Source: Ifrita kowaldi (Eukaryota; Chordata; Aves; Passeriformes; Cinclosomatidae). From it: a stretch of 64,000 nucleotides of DNA. The position numbers and the translations under genes are program-made. Of this stretch, positions 53,817 to 64,000 are shown one piece after another. Position 1 is the stretch's first letter. Every line of letters starts with the position of its first letter. The notes under the pieces are model-generated. The model searched no databases. It saw only the letters and a program-made list of their open reading frames with translations, and had not been told where the DNA came from. The stretch lies in assembly GCA_013398055.1 (NCBI GenBank), contig VZRS01009480.1, positions 62,001-126,000 of the forward strand, given 5' to 3'.

Positions 53817-53866
53817 TCTCTCCCTCTCCCCCTCTCTCTCCCGCCCTCTTTCCTTCCCTCCCTTCA
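53817..53866 (+). repeat. C/T-rich low-complexity tract
   Basis: About 50 bases are pure pyrimidine apart from one G, mainly TCTCCC and CTTTCC motifs. The complement gives a spurious Glu/Arg-rich ORF. Confidence 0.85.
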
Positions 53867-56800
53867 GTTTAGCCAATGAATTCTGCTTAACGATTTTGGT
53901 CTGACTTTGAAGCTCTGGCTCCCTCTGCTGTTGTAGAAATATACAAATTCTAGGGATACTTAGGAGGAATATCAATTTCAGAAAAGAGCTGTGAAGTATC
54001 TGAAGCACAGCTTGCCCCCATGCTGCACATGAGTGTGATCTCAAGTGAAAACAAAGGGACGAAATACAGACATAGAGCCTAATCCTGTTCTCTTTGCTAA
54101 GGCAAGATTTATGTAGGGCTCCAAAGAGAATTTTGCCTCATATTTATGAGGCCAGTACGTGTTTTCTCAGATTTTCCATTCCACCGCAGACAGATATCGA
54201 AATTTTCTTTTAGAAGGGTGCACGCTACAAGTCCTTAGATTGTGAAAGGGGTAGAGGCACACCGTTACTCAGGAAAACAACTCAGAAATGAAAGAGCACT
54301 GAGAAAGTTGGAAATAAAGGGGGGAAAGGGATTTGCAGAAGTGACAGATTTCTGTGATTTTTTTCCCCAGGTCTTTCCCATCAAAAAGCAAGGCAGAAAT
54401 CAGAGTTGCAAATTTTCCTCTTGCATGGGAAAACACACAAACAGAATATTTCCAATGGCTATACCAGAATATCCTAATTCTGATCTTTATAGAAAAATGG
54501 TTTTAAGCTATGGTCAGCTACATAATTAGTCCAGTGGCTAATGCTGTTCTGGAGCCTTTCTAAAGTTGTGATGAGCAGTTGTAGCAAATAGGTATTTTTA
54601 TTTGCAGGCATGTAGCACGGTAACAGAAATCAAATGTTTCAATATCAAAGTAAGTGCAAACTCTTATGAACAAAACTAACAGTGAAAACAATTTTTCATT
54701 TATACTGTATTCTTTCTTTCATTTTTTCTGGTAACAGCTACTACAGATGTGATCATCTACTTCAAGAGCTCAGCAGACAGCTTTCATCATTAGAGAAATA
54801 ATCAAAGCAGAAGTAGGGATATAGGTTATTTTGGTATTTCGCGTGTCTTACGGTGCAGAGAAGCACAGAATTGGAATCTGTATGATGAACAGTGTAAGCT
54901 GGACAGTTGTCCACAGTTAATGATTTTTAAATCCTTAAATGGTTGCTTGAGCTGCTTCTTATTTTGTGTTACTTATTTTTTTCCAGCCTCCTTTTCAGAG
55001 GCTTTATTTACCAACTAGTTTGAACCAGCACCCCATATCCCAACACTCCTCTTTCACCCAGGCACCTCAGAAGGAGATGAACTTTCCAATTTGGCAATGG
55101 AAAGGGACATGCAGGCTGTGCTCAGGATGAGAAAGCATCAGTCCACACAGACCTTGAGCTTCTGGCCAGCTTTGCAGGAAGTAGAAGATTCTTCCTATCT
55201 TACTGGAGACAGAGAAGCTGAAATTATTTATTTGGCTGGCCTGTACACTTCTGTTTCTTCCTTAATTTATTTATCGTATGTTTATTTGTACTGCTGTTTA
55301 AAGCATTAAAGAAGGGGGGGGGGACCATTAGGAAACAGACAGTCCTTTTCCTGAGGGATATTTGGATTTGTGAAGCTGTTCTTCTGTTCCCCTCGGCTGC
55401 AGCATTCCTTAGCCAGCCTTGACTCTGCACCTTCCAAATATTTAAAGATATATTGTGCCACTTTTATTCTCTCAATTCAGACATTAGAGCAGAGCTTGCA
55501 AACTAGCAAATAAACATCTGCTCTCTTCTTAAAGCCAATAGAAAACAGCTGTATCCCTGTTCCTGAAACACTGCTCAGGGCTCTGCTGCCCAGGGATCAG
55601 GAAATTACTTAACCACCAATATCTTGCTATGTCATCTGGGACTTTCTTCTTGATGGATTTTTAGGATGAGCTTCTCTGGCAAGGTTCTGGGCATTTTGGT
55701 GAGGTGAATGGGGCTGCATTAGAGTCCTATTACACACATGATCTTTCAACATTGTGTCCAAACTGCAAGGTGAAAATTCTCACTATTACTAAGCTGATGT
55801 GGGAGCAGCACTTGGGTCATTCCAACCCAGCAGACATTCGTGGAGCTGGGACTTACATGCATCAGCAGCCACTGAGTGTAGGCCAAAAGGTGCTATGGGG
55901 CTGGAGCTGCCAAGCAGCAGCTGTCCAGACTGTAGCATAGAAGGGACAATTCTGGAGCTACCTTGGAGTGAGAACTGCAGCAGCAAGACAAAGATGCCGA
56001 CGCAAATTTCCTCAGGTGGGTCTGGGTTCAGGAGCTTGCTAAAAGGGGTTCTGGTAGTTGAGCTGGCTGCTTTGTATTGGGCCATGGTTCACTTCCCAAT
56101 GGGGACTACTGAACATGTGTCTAGAGAGGCTCTGTGAGGATGCAGGCCCATTAAGACTTGAGAAATACACAAGAGTATTTGTGTGAGGGTGCATAAGAAT
56201 GGAAATTCTGCATTGGGAAGCAGTGTGGAAGTACGGTATTCCCAACTACAGCTATTCAGGTGTTGCCAATAGACCAGTCCCATTTGCTGTTGATAGGGAA
56301 TGGGATAAAGAAACTGTAGCTGGCATGGCATGGGGCTGTCCTAGCTCCCACAGAGCAATAAACCTTGTTCCCATTCTCCACCCACAGCACATGCTCCTGT
56401 TAGGAGAAGGCACTGGAGAACTGTCCTGCTTGCTCTGCAGCTGGTTACAAAAACAGTGGGACTCCATGGAGACAATGCATTTCAAGGGGGTACAGGTGCA
56501 TGAAGAAATAGTCCTCTCTGCTCTGGCCAAATAACTCCTTCCTGCAAGTGGTTACAGTCACAGCAAGGCCTCTACCAACCAACATTCGTTGGGTGCAGTT
56601 AAGCATTTCCCTGCAGTGACAGGATTGTCACAGCATTGGGATTAGAGGTGGACTCTGGATGCTTTGAGGGTCTCCTCCAACGTTCTTGTGTCAAATCTTC
56701 AGCCACATCAGCCTTCCTTGATGGAGCCCTGATACTCTGCCTCCTTTCCTCTGAGCATGAAATTTCAGAGGCCAGCTCTGCTACAGTACATTTAGCAAAC

Positions 56801-57249
56801 CTAATTGTGTTTCAGCATCTGGAGTCCTGCTCTCTCTGGCACTGCTAAACAGCGAGCAAACAGTATCCACAAAGAATAGTACTAGGCACTTGATGACAAA
56901 AGCATGTGGAGAAAATGTACCATGGAACAGTACACAGTCCATGTATATGCTAAGTTTATCAGGGCTACATGGCATCCTTGTAGATATTTCACATAAGTTT
57001 GGGTTGGCTTTATTTTGTCAGAGTCTTTACCTCTTTCTGAAGCAGAATTGCTATTTTAACCATTATCCACCATTTTCAATTTGTTCATAACCTTCATTCC
57101 TTGGGGGGAGCTATAAAACTGATGTAAATTCACGGGAATTTTTCTGAACTGCTTAAACAATGTTCAGAAAAGTAGGCCTGTTACTCAGGGGTCCCTAGAC
57201 AGGCCCTTATAAATGAATCCAGCATTTAGGAAGCTGATAGCATGACCCC

Positions 57250-57325
57250 TTGTGTATATCTCTGTATCTACATCTACCTCCATAGATATATATACACAAA
57301 TATGTATGTATGCATTTATACATAA
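57250..57325 (+). repeat. TA/TGTA-rich microsatellite-like region
   Basis: Imperfect TATC, ATATAT and TATG tandem units. There is no coding content. Confidence 0.75.
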
Positions 57326-58496
57326 CTGGATGAAATCCTCTGATCCACCCTCCACAAGGAGAGGAGTGAGGGCCCCTCTGGCGTCTGTTCCTCCCAGACT
57401 GGACGGGAGTCATAGCCAGATGCAGTGATGTCCATGCCATTAGCCCCCAGGAGGCACAGAGATATGATCAAAGGGAGCTGTTACTAGTTCTAACTAACCC
57501 TGAGGCCCGAAGATTTAAGAAGATAAATTGTATTTCTCTTTTTACCTGCTTACTGGAATCACCTTACTGACTGCCATAGATGGGGTTTTTTTCTGATAAT
57601 TGGTAAGATGTTTTCCCTATTATGTGCAGGTTTTCTACTTGTATGTTCTCAGCACCACACTTGCAAATAGACCATGTGATTGTGGTTTTCCATAACAGGT
57701 ACTGAAAGAAGTTGTTGTTTCCATCAGATGAAATGTTTAATTGTAATACACTTCAGGAAGGTAGAGGAAAAGCAGATGAAGAAAAGAGCTATGATGTCAG
57801 TGTTGAATAAACTGAACACACTCAAATTATTTATCTGGGCCTTTTAAGCTGTACAGCACTCTTTTTATAATTGCTCTTAATATTGTATAAATAGATTTTA
57901 TGGGATATTTCTCATATTAACTACTTTCATGGACTTTGTACTGGGCACAGTGTAGTGCCTGAAGTCTGCAGGCTAAACATGATTTATAGTCTAGGTTTCC
58001 TATAAAAACAGCTGTCAGGGGGTTGTTTGTCAGTGGCCTTTGATCCAAACAAGATTATTGCAGGAAATTCTACCCTGGTATGGAAGGCTACAGAGCTATT
58101 TATATGGCATTTCTTTGCAGTAGGTTGGACTCTCAGGCATGGGATTGCCTTTTTTGTAATGTACCCATCATCTCCTGGAGAATATGTTCCCTTGTGCATC
58201 TGCATTAATGGATTGACCTACACAAGGTACCAAGGTGAAGGGAGGCTTTCAAGGGGCTGATTTTCTGGTTTGTTTCATTCCATTCTTCTAGTACGCATGT
58301 CCTTGGGGGAATGTCAATAAGTGTAATAGCAAAATGAATCCCTGTGTCTGGCAACAATTTATATAATACCTGTTAGTTTAAAAGCTAAATGATTTCCAAA
58401 TCAGTAATTAGATTTACAAACATTTATAGACACCGCAAATTCTTCTGTTTTCAAGGAGACCAATCAGTGACTACAGTGATGTGATGTATGTGAAAA

Positions 58497-58502
58497 TTTA
58501 TT
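58497..58502 (-). terminator. MSMB: Candidate MSMB poly(A) signal AATAAA
   Basis: A canonical AATAAA on the minus strand, about 240 nt past the MSMB stop codon. It implies a short 3' untranslated region, normal for this gene family. Confidence 0.65.
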
Positions 58503-58741
58503 TAGCTCTGGATCCCAACAGGAAAAAAAGCCTTTGGTAAAGTTTGGTTACAAATGTGTGTGAGACAAACCACCTAGTGTCAGAAACCAGATAGATATGG
58601 CACAATTAGAGCTGTGAAAGGCATGAGGCAAACTCATTTCTCTTAAAGCCATGCTGCTTGCTGCTTTCCTCTAAAGGAGACATCCAGAGCGTATTCAGCT
58701 ACTGGGGTAGGTGTGAAAGAGGAGAAATACATCATGTGGTC

Positions 58742-58871
58742 TTATCCAACTCCATTGTAGACTTTGCAACTTATATCAGGATTAGTCTTCTTCACCACTC
58801 GGATGGAACAGCTTTTCTTGTGGAATAGGCCGACACAGTTCACCCTATCATACTTCTTGGGGATTAAAACC
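58742..58871 (-). CDS. MSMB: MSMB exon 4, with stop codon
   Basis: 130 nt after acceptor AATGACAG. It encodes residues 66-108, including KKYDRVNCVGLFHKKSC and VVKKTNPDISC, and ends in TAA. Three cysteines align with the last three of human MSMB. Lysine is unusually frequent. Confidence 0.92.
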
Positions 58872-61023
58872 CTGTCATTGAGAAAGGCAAAGAGAAAATC
58901 AGCAGCTGAGGCATGGTCTGAGAAGGATACTTACTGAGCTACAGCCATCCTGGAGCAACTATGGATTAACTTGGCCTCTGGACATCCCTAACAATTGCTA
59001 TGGATTATCATAGGAAGAATACAGAGCCCTGATTGTGGCTGTTAACAGATGATTTCCCAATGTTTGTTGTTGTTTAAATGCCGCTCTTACCAGTCATTCT
59101 GTTAGGGATTAATATAAATTCCCACACAGAGGCAAAATAAGGATTAATTCTGTTTTCCCCATTCAAACTAAAACTTTCTTGAAAACAACAAACAAATTAA
59201 AGAGTGCTGAATCATCTCAGCATGAATGAATCACAGCTGGGCCTCTTCTCAGCACAGGCCAACTCCCTCCCTCTTACAGCTGATAAAATCTGGGAATATT
59301 TCCCTCCAGAAGTTCCTTGGGTTGTAGCCTTCCTCACAGGTCATTTATGGGACTTTCTCCCTCCCCTTAAAAGAAGGATTTTTCTAGTCTTCTGGGGAGA
59401 TAATCAGTTCACATCACTATATTCAGGAAGACACAGCTCTCCTTGATGACTCACTGCCGTCCATGAGGCAGAGACACACAAGAAAGCAAATTATCAGCAT
59501 GTGTGTCCTGTTTCGATAAGGAGGAAGTGTGGGCTCCTGGCAGCATGGGAAGGATGTTAGAATATCTAAATAGATGCTGGCAGGCAGGCCAGTGGTTTGG
59601 TGCAGAGCTACAGAAACCCACGGGTTCATGTGTTGTGGGGTGTTTAGGTATCTGGAGACAAGTTGGTGAATAGAAGGAGCAAGAAAACACAGGCTAGAGG
59701 GAACCACACACCCAGTTAGTGTCTGAATCAAAAGAAGGACTAGGTGATGAGGAAGAACTGTGTGCTGGAGACACCCCATGTTTCATCATGTTTCTTCCCA
59801 AAAAGGTCTGTGTGATTGACAGATTATTCTGCTGGTCATGATTAGAGCTAACTGGGAAGCAGGAAAAGGAGTTTTGCTCACCTGAGTATGACATTTCAGT
59901 GCATGCTTTCGGTGAGGTTTTTTAAGTCTGAATATTTCAACCAGTTTCTGAACAAACAAACAATAATTTGGGTAAACTTACAAGCTGCAGCAAGTCATTG
60001 CACCCATCTTACACCTGCACTGGAAACAATCTTCATTCTTCCACACTGCACCGAAAACATAGAGGTTTCTGTCTGAAAGGCACCCTGCATGTACACACCA
60101 GAAAATAATAGTCAGTAAATCAACAGACACAGACCACAGTCTTACATTTGTGGACTAGTGATCAAAGCACTGATTTCCGTAGAGCCACACCAGGGAAGAA
60201 CCTAACCCCATGCTTTGCAGAAAAGACACCATGTCTTTGCTCCTGAGTGTATGACACGGCATGATAAAATGTTGCAAACACACACCAGGTGTGTATTATT
60301 CTGCTATTGCAATGAATCTGAAAAACACCTTAGCTTATAGCTACAGGAAGATCTTTCTGCCCTTTCTTATATTCAACATACAGGTTTAGACTTCATTTTT
60401 TCACTCCTTCCTCCTCCCCAATTCTTCTTATACTTCAACTTGCTCTACTAAACCGAATTTAAACAACAGCTGTGTTGTCTTTGCTTCGATTGTAGCATCA
60501 GGTGCCCCCTCCAGATTAATCAATGCCACTTAAAAGTACATGGGTTTTTGCCACATGGGCAAGTACCTCAGTCATACATCAGCCCAGAGAGTAATTATTG
60601 AATCTCTCAGTCCAGAGATGCCTCTGGGTGGGTTGATTCCTGGTAGGCAGCTGTTTGGATCATTCCTCAGCCAAGAGCATGTTATGCTATTCCAACATTT
60701 TTAAGAAAAAAAGCCTTTGAATCTCTGAATTAATGTCTCAGGGATGTCTAATATATTTGCCATTCTTACCATATTTTCTGGCTGGTCTAAGGTAACAGCG
60801 AGCAGGAACACACAGAGCTCTTGAGAAAAGAAGGATCAAGCAAAAAACCAGCAAGAATTTCTAGAAAGGAAACAAGAATATTTTTTTAGAATTAAGTGGT
60901 TTTTTCCAAAGGTCTGGCACAGAGTTATGAACGAGTCCTACTATTCCAAATAAAATCAAATTAAAAAATACTTCCAGTTTGAAAAATACTACATACACAC
61001 ACACAAAGCTAATAACTTACCAT
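58742..61023 (-). CDS. MSMB: Beta-microseminoprotein, cationic avian form
   Basis: A small secreted cysteine-rich protein. Four exons join to 327 nt (108 residues): 61023-61021, 60860-60770, 60084-59982 and 58871-58742, all with GT-AG introns in phase. Residues 2-18 form a hydrophobic signal peptide, and cleavage after A21 would leave RCYLRP at the N-terminus, parallel to SCYFIP in human MSMB. The ten mature cysteines (23, 33, 51, 54, 56, 63, 64, 78, 87, 101) keep the family pattern: W-x4-C-x2-C-x-C, a CC pair, then YD-x2-NC and a final P-x3-C. Odd points: the first cysteine loop has 9 residues against 15 in human, and mature K+R is 17 against D+E of 5. NPY4R and ANXA8 nearby support MSMB rather than the relative MSMP. 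The biological role in birds is not shown by the sequence. Confidence 0.9.
59982..60084 (-). CDS. MSMB: MSMB exon 3
   Basis: 103 nt encoding residues 33-65 with split codons at both ends: CLSDRNLYVFGAVWKNEDC and on through CRCKMGAMTCCS. It contains seven of the ten mature cysteines? No: six are here besides C33 (51, 54, 56, 63, 64), making C33 plus five. The W-x4-C-x2-C-x-C and CC motifs align with the human exon. Donor GTAAGT. Confidence 0.9.
60770..60860 (-). CDS. MSMB: MSMB exon 2 (signal peptide and first cysteine)
   Basis: 91 nt after the acceptor TTTCCTTTCTAG, encoding KFLLVFCLILLFSRALCVPA then RCYLRPARKY and one base. It carries the hydrophobic signal core and the first mature cysteine. 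Donor GTAAGA. Confidence 0.88.
61021..61023 (-). CDS. MSMB: MSMB exon 1 coding part (start codon only)
   Basis: The initiator ATG is the last three bases of exon 1, directly followed by the strong donor GTAAGT (61020-61015). A at -3 gives a reasonable Kozak context. The choice is forced by frame: the signal-peptide exon is open in phase 0 and has no ATG of its own. Confidence 0.85.
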
Positions 61024-61065
61024 ACTTGCATGGGCTGCTCACATTTAATAATGAGGAGTAGTGTC

Positions 61066-61075
61066 TATTTATATA
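61066..61075 (-). promoter_or_regulatory. MSMB: MSMB TATA box
   Basis: TATATAAATA on the minus strand, starting 52 bases before the MSMB ATG. A start site 25-30 bases downstream would fall near 61045-61050 and give a 5' leader of only about 22-27 nt. A strong TATA with a short leader suits a highly expressed secretory gene; use is inferred. Confidence 0.75.
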
Positions 61076-64000
61076 CAGGGAGGAAACAATGGTCAGTGCA
61101 AAGGGAGGTGATGTAAATGTGTTCCCAGTGGCCGCTCTAACCTGTTCTGATCATCGATCAGAAGGTGGCACCTCAAAAAGTCTTGCAAAGGCTCATTTTG
61201 TGCACTGGCATACATTGGCATCTTGAACTCCATTGTGCTGGTGTAAATCTGAAGAAACTCCAGCAGATACGCTGGTTGCTCCACATCAGCGCTGGTGTCA
61301 GTGGAGAAATCTGACCACCAGAAAGCTGTGCCTCCAGAACTGGCAGGCCTTCAAGGACCAGCAGGGAAAGGACACTATTGTTCAACTGACCTGCTATGAG
61401 GAGGTACAGGACAGGTCATTCATACAGAGCAGTGGTGTGGAAAGTCTGGTGTTCTCAGACTCATTTATTATATTTTCAATTATTTTATAGGAGACACATT
61501 ACTTCCATATTTAGCAACCTGCAGAAACTAGCTGTAGTTCTGTATCTCTCAGCTGTTGAAGCAAAGCCAGGCCCAGGGACTAGAGGCAGATCAGCATCAC
61601 CAGGTAGCACATTTTTGGCAGCAAAAATGAGATGAGAAGTGTACTGTCTGAGTCCAGAAACAATGCTAAGGACTGAGGAAGGCAAAGAAAGAAAAAGTTC
61701 TAGTTTTATTTCACTGTATGCATGTCCTGCCTCAAACACAGCTGGAATCAGACACCAAAGGCAGTGTTGTTTCTGCAGCAGTAAAATGAGGACATTTCCT
61801 TCAATACATATCTTGCCATAGGTGTCCAGGTCTTCGTGACATTAGACTGTTAGCCTCACATGCAGTATGTGAGGCTGCCTCTCAGAACCAGCCAGAAAAA
61901 CTAGCACAGATCCCTGTGGCTACTTTAGGACTGCAGGGATTCAATGCTGTACTGCATTGGAGCATAGGCAATACAAGTTTCAAAAGTTACCAGAGCATTC
62001 CCACCCTAATGAAGTGCATTAATTCCATTAGCTTGGCTCTTTTAGCACAGCTGGCTTTAATTAGGCACCTTGATTGGGATGCCTGAATTCGTTAGCTTCC
62101 ACTGATTGACAAACAGCTAGAGGAAACAAAGCTGCACTGGAAGTGGTTTTGGGACAAAAGGGACAATGGCAGAACAAGTGTGGTCTCCTGAGGGATCTGG
62201 AGTCAAGTGACAGTTGTGGAGGAGGTGGCTACTGTTTGTTGTGACAGAAGATCTGAATTATGTAAGTTCCTTTCCTTTGTTTGTTTGCGTGAACTTAGCA
62301 AGAGACTTTAGAGCTTCTGTTGTACTTTGCTTTTAGCTTTGCAGTACAGCTGTCAGGTTTTGTGTTAACCTTATGATTTTGGCAGATCATGCTCTCTGTG
62401 TGCCGTCCTGCTGCAGGAAACAGTTGTGGCGTCTAATGAAGTGCTTTGAGGAAATACTCTTTCTCTGGTAGCCTTTAAATAAATTAATTTCTCTTTGAAG
62501 GGAATTAATTGCTAAAAATAATTTGTTAGCAAAGGGAACAAGGTGAAAACATAACAAAGCTCTTATACTACTGTGAATTTGGTTTTATTTTAATTGAAAC
62601 CAATTGTTTAGGGTCTAGTGTACCTATAGGCCAGATCCACTTCTGCTCTGTCCCTGCTGTAATTCTTGGGAAATCTTGTGCTGTGTCTTGAGGATAAATA
62701 AGTGTTACAGTGGATAATATCTCCAGTATAGTTGCAAGGAAATGTAATAAGCAATGCTGACTTGAAGGGCATGGCGGATTCTGAATTATTATCTTACTTA
62801 AAATTATTATTTTAACTAGCTAATTATCCTTTTCTCCTTGGAGAGAAATAACTATATTAATAACTTCCATATAATTTTTTCTGTTTCTCAGGTAGGCAAA
62901 TATATTTATAGGTATAAAATATGCACATAAAATAGGAAACTGAGGTGTGACCAACACTATTGCTTCCAGAGGTGCCTGTTAGCTCTACCTCCTGAAACTG
63001 AAGTGTATATTAAAGTAGTCTGTGTGCACTGTTTCCTAAAAAATAAAATTAAAAAAAAAAAAGGCAGCTTAAAACATCTTGGATTGCAGAATTGAGAATA
63101 AAAAACCCAAATGCTTATGAAAGCCTGAAACATTGAGTGACTTGTCTGTGGAATCTGGAGCAGAGAAGAGGCTGAACCTGTTTCTGTTCATATTCTTGCT
63201 GACCTTTCCTCTTGAGACAAACAAGGTTTTCCATGACAAATTATTAAACAAAGGACAAGAGAGGAATCTCTGTTGAGCAGATTTGAATGAAGTTGTCTTC
63301 TGGGGCTGCAGTGTTAAGCACATGTTCTCTTTTAAGGGAAGGATAAATACTCAGCCTAGGTGATGGCTGAGAAGGCAGAACACCTCTGAGACATGGTCAC
63401 TATGTCAGTTTGCTGCTTTCCCTCTGTACCTTCTCCCTTGGGCTCTGTTGTGCTGGAAGTGCTCAAGGCCCAGTTCTAGACACACTGACTTAGGTCCAGC
63501 AACTTCCTTCACTGGCTTGTGGGGGAGCAGCAACAGTCAATGTGTGTCCCCAGCCTGAGTTCTGTGAAGCAATGAGAGGAACATCCAGCACCTCCTTTCC
63601 CTGTTTGCCTCACTCCTGCATCTGTCAGAGAAGTTGCCAAAGTAAACTGGTCAAATCATGTAGTGGTTTGGCTAAAACAGGGACTCAGAGCCAAGCCAAG
63701 GAGGCAACTCTGCCTTGGGAAGATTTTGACAATTGGAAGGATCCTGAGTTTTCTGAGGAGAGGCCTGGAGTTGGAGGGACTGGGCTGTGATTCCCCCCTG
63801 AATGACAGGGGTGATGGGATGGTGGCTCCATATCACCAAGGCTCTGACTAGGGTATCAACTCTATAATTTTATTACAACTTGCCCACATTGAAAACATTT
63901 CTTCAGAAGACTTTAGTGGCTTCAGGCATGATCTGCTGGATGTCTATTGCTTTACCCTGTGTTTCAAAACTACATCAATGCGTTTGATTGTAATTACAAT
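61076..64000. other. MSMB upstream flank, no gene recognised
   Basis: No exon or long ORF supported. An A-rich stretch lies at about 63038-63062 (AAAATAAAATT then a run of 12 A). The segment at about 61215-61315 has GGTGTAAATC and CTCCA-type words that recall old amniote interspersed repeats, but the family could not be named. MSMB control elements probably lie in the first few hundred bases. Confidence 0.5.

Larger units (their letters stand above)
48057..58496. other. Interval between NPY4R and MSMB, no exon recognised
   Basis: About 10 kb upstream of NPY4R and downstream of MSMB (both on the minus strand). The NPY4R non-coding first exon or promoter may be here. Visible contents are simple repeats (a C/T tract at 53.8 kb, a ten-base G run at 55314-55323 and TA/TG-rich sequence at 57.25-57.33 kb). 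No coding exon could be supported. A cysteine-containing plus-strand ORF at 51936-52127 was examined and rejected. Confidence 0.55.

Noticed and set aside
56598..56680. Possible third CR1 tail (GGTGGACTCTGGATGCTTTG then TCTCCTCCAAC)
   Set aside because: Similarity is short and the terminal ATTCTATGATTCTG octamer array is missing, so chance is as likely.
59982..60084. Cysteine count for MSMB exon 3 as first worded in the feature entry
   Set aside because: The first wording there (seven cysteines) is wrong. The exon encodes six mature cysteines: 33, 51, 54, 56, 63 and 64. Exon 2 adds C23 and exon 4 adds C78, C87 and C101, giving ten.
63038..63062. A-rich run considered as a retrocopy poly(A) tail
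   Set aside because: No upstream coding remnant or target-site duplication could be seen; plain A-rich sequence is enough.
1..64000. Endogenous retrovirus, tRNA, rRNA or CRISPR content
   Set aside because: No LTR pairs, no viral-type long ORFs, no cloverleaf or spaced-repeat structure was found by eye; weak or fragmentary copies could still be missed.

Overview
The window is nuclear DNA from a vertebrate, almost certainly a bird. It has multi-exon genes with GT-AG introns and two 3' ends of CR1 (chicken repeat 1) LINEs carrying the usual avian tail (near 27175-27358 and 37325-37503). The genes match the mammalian 10q11.22 neighbourhood. Species cannot be fixed from sequence alone.

Three protein-coding genes can be supported. 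(1) ANXA8 (annexin A8), plus strand, 12 coding exons from 9079 to 21585. Joined, they give 981 nt, a 326-residue protein with four annexin repeats. (2) NPY4R (neuropeptide Y / pancreatic polypeptide receptor type 4), minus strand, one uninterrupted coding exon 47933-46800 (377 residues), with a 5' untranslated splice acceptor just upstream. (3) A beta-microseminoprotein gene (MSMB), minus strand, four small exons from 61023 to 58742 (108 residues). I assembled it by hand, because no single exon stands out as a long ORF. Its ten mature cysteines fit the family, but the mature protein is strongly basic.

Layout: 1-9078 is ANXA8 upstream DNA with no gene I can support. 9079-21.9 kb is ANXA8. 21.9-46.3 kb is a gene-poor stretch between the convergent ANXA8 and NPY4R, with a small orphan CpG-rich patch (about 23.0-23.2 kb) and two CR1 remnants. 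46.3-48.05 kb is NPY4R. 48.05-58.5 kb is NPY4R upstream DNA, which may hold its unseen non-coding first exon. 58.5-61.1 kb is MSMB with its own TATA box. 61.1-64 kb has no supported gene.

The three genes do not form a pathway. They are neighbours by conserved synteny: a Ca2+/phospholipid-binding protein, a peptide-hormone receptor and a small secreted protein. I found no tRNA, rRNA, CRISPR, intact transposon or endogenous virus. The most notable observations are the cationic MSMB, its start codon placed at the very end of exon 1 with an overlapping upstream ORF, two weak splice donors in ANXA8, and the orphan CpG-rich patch.
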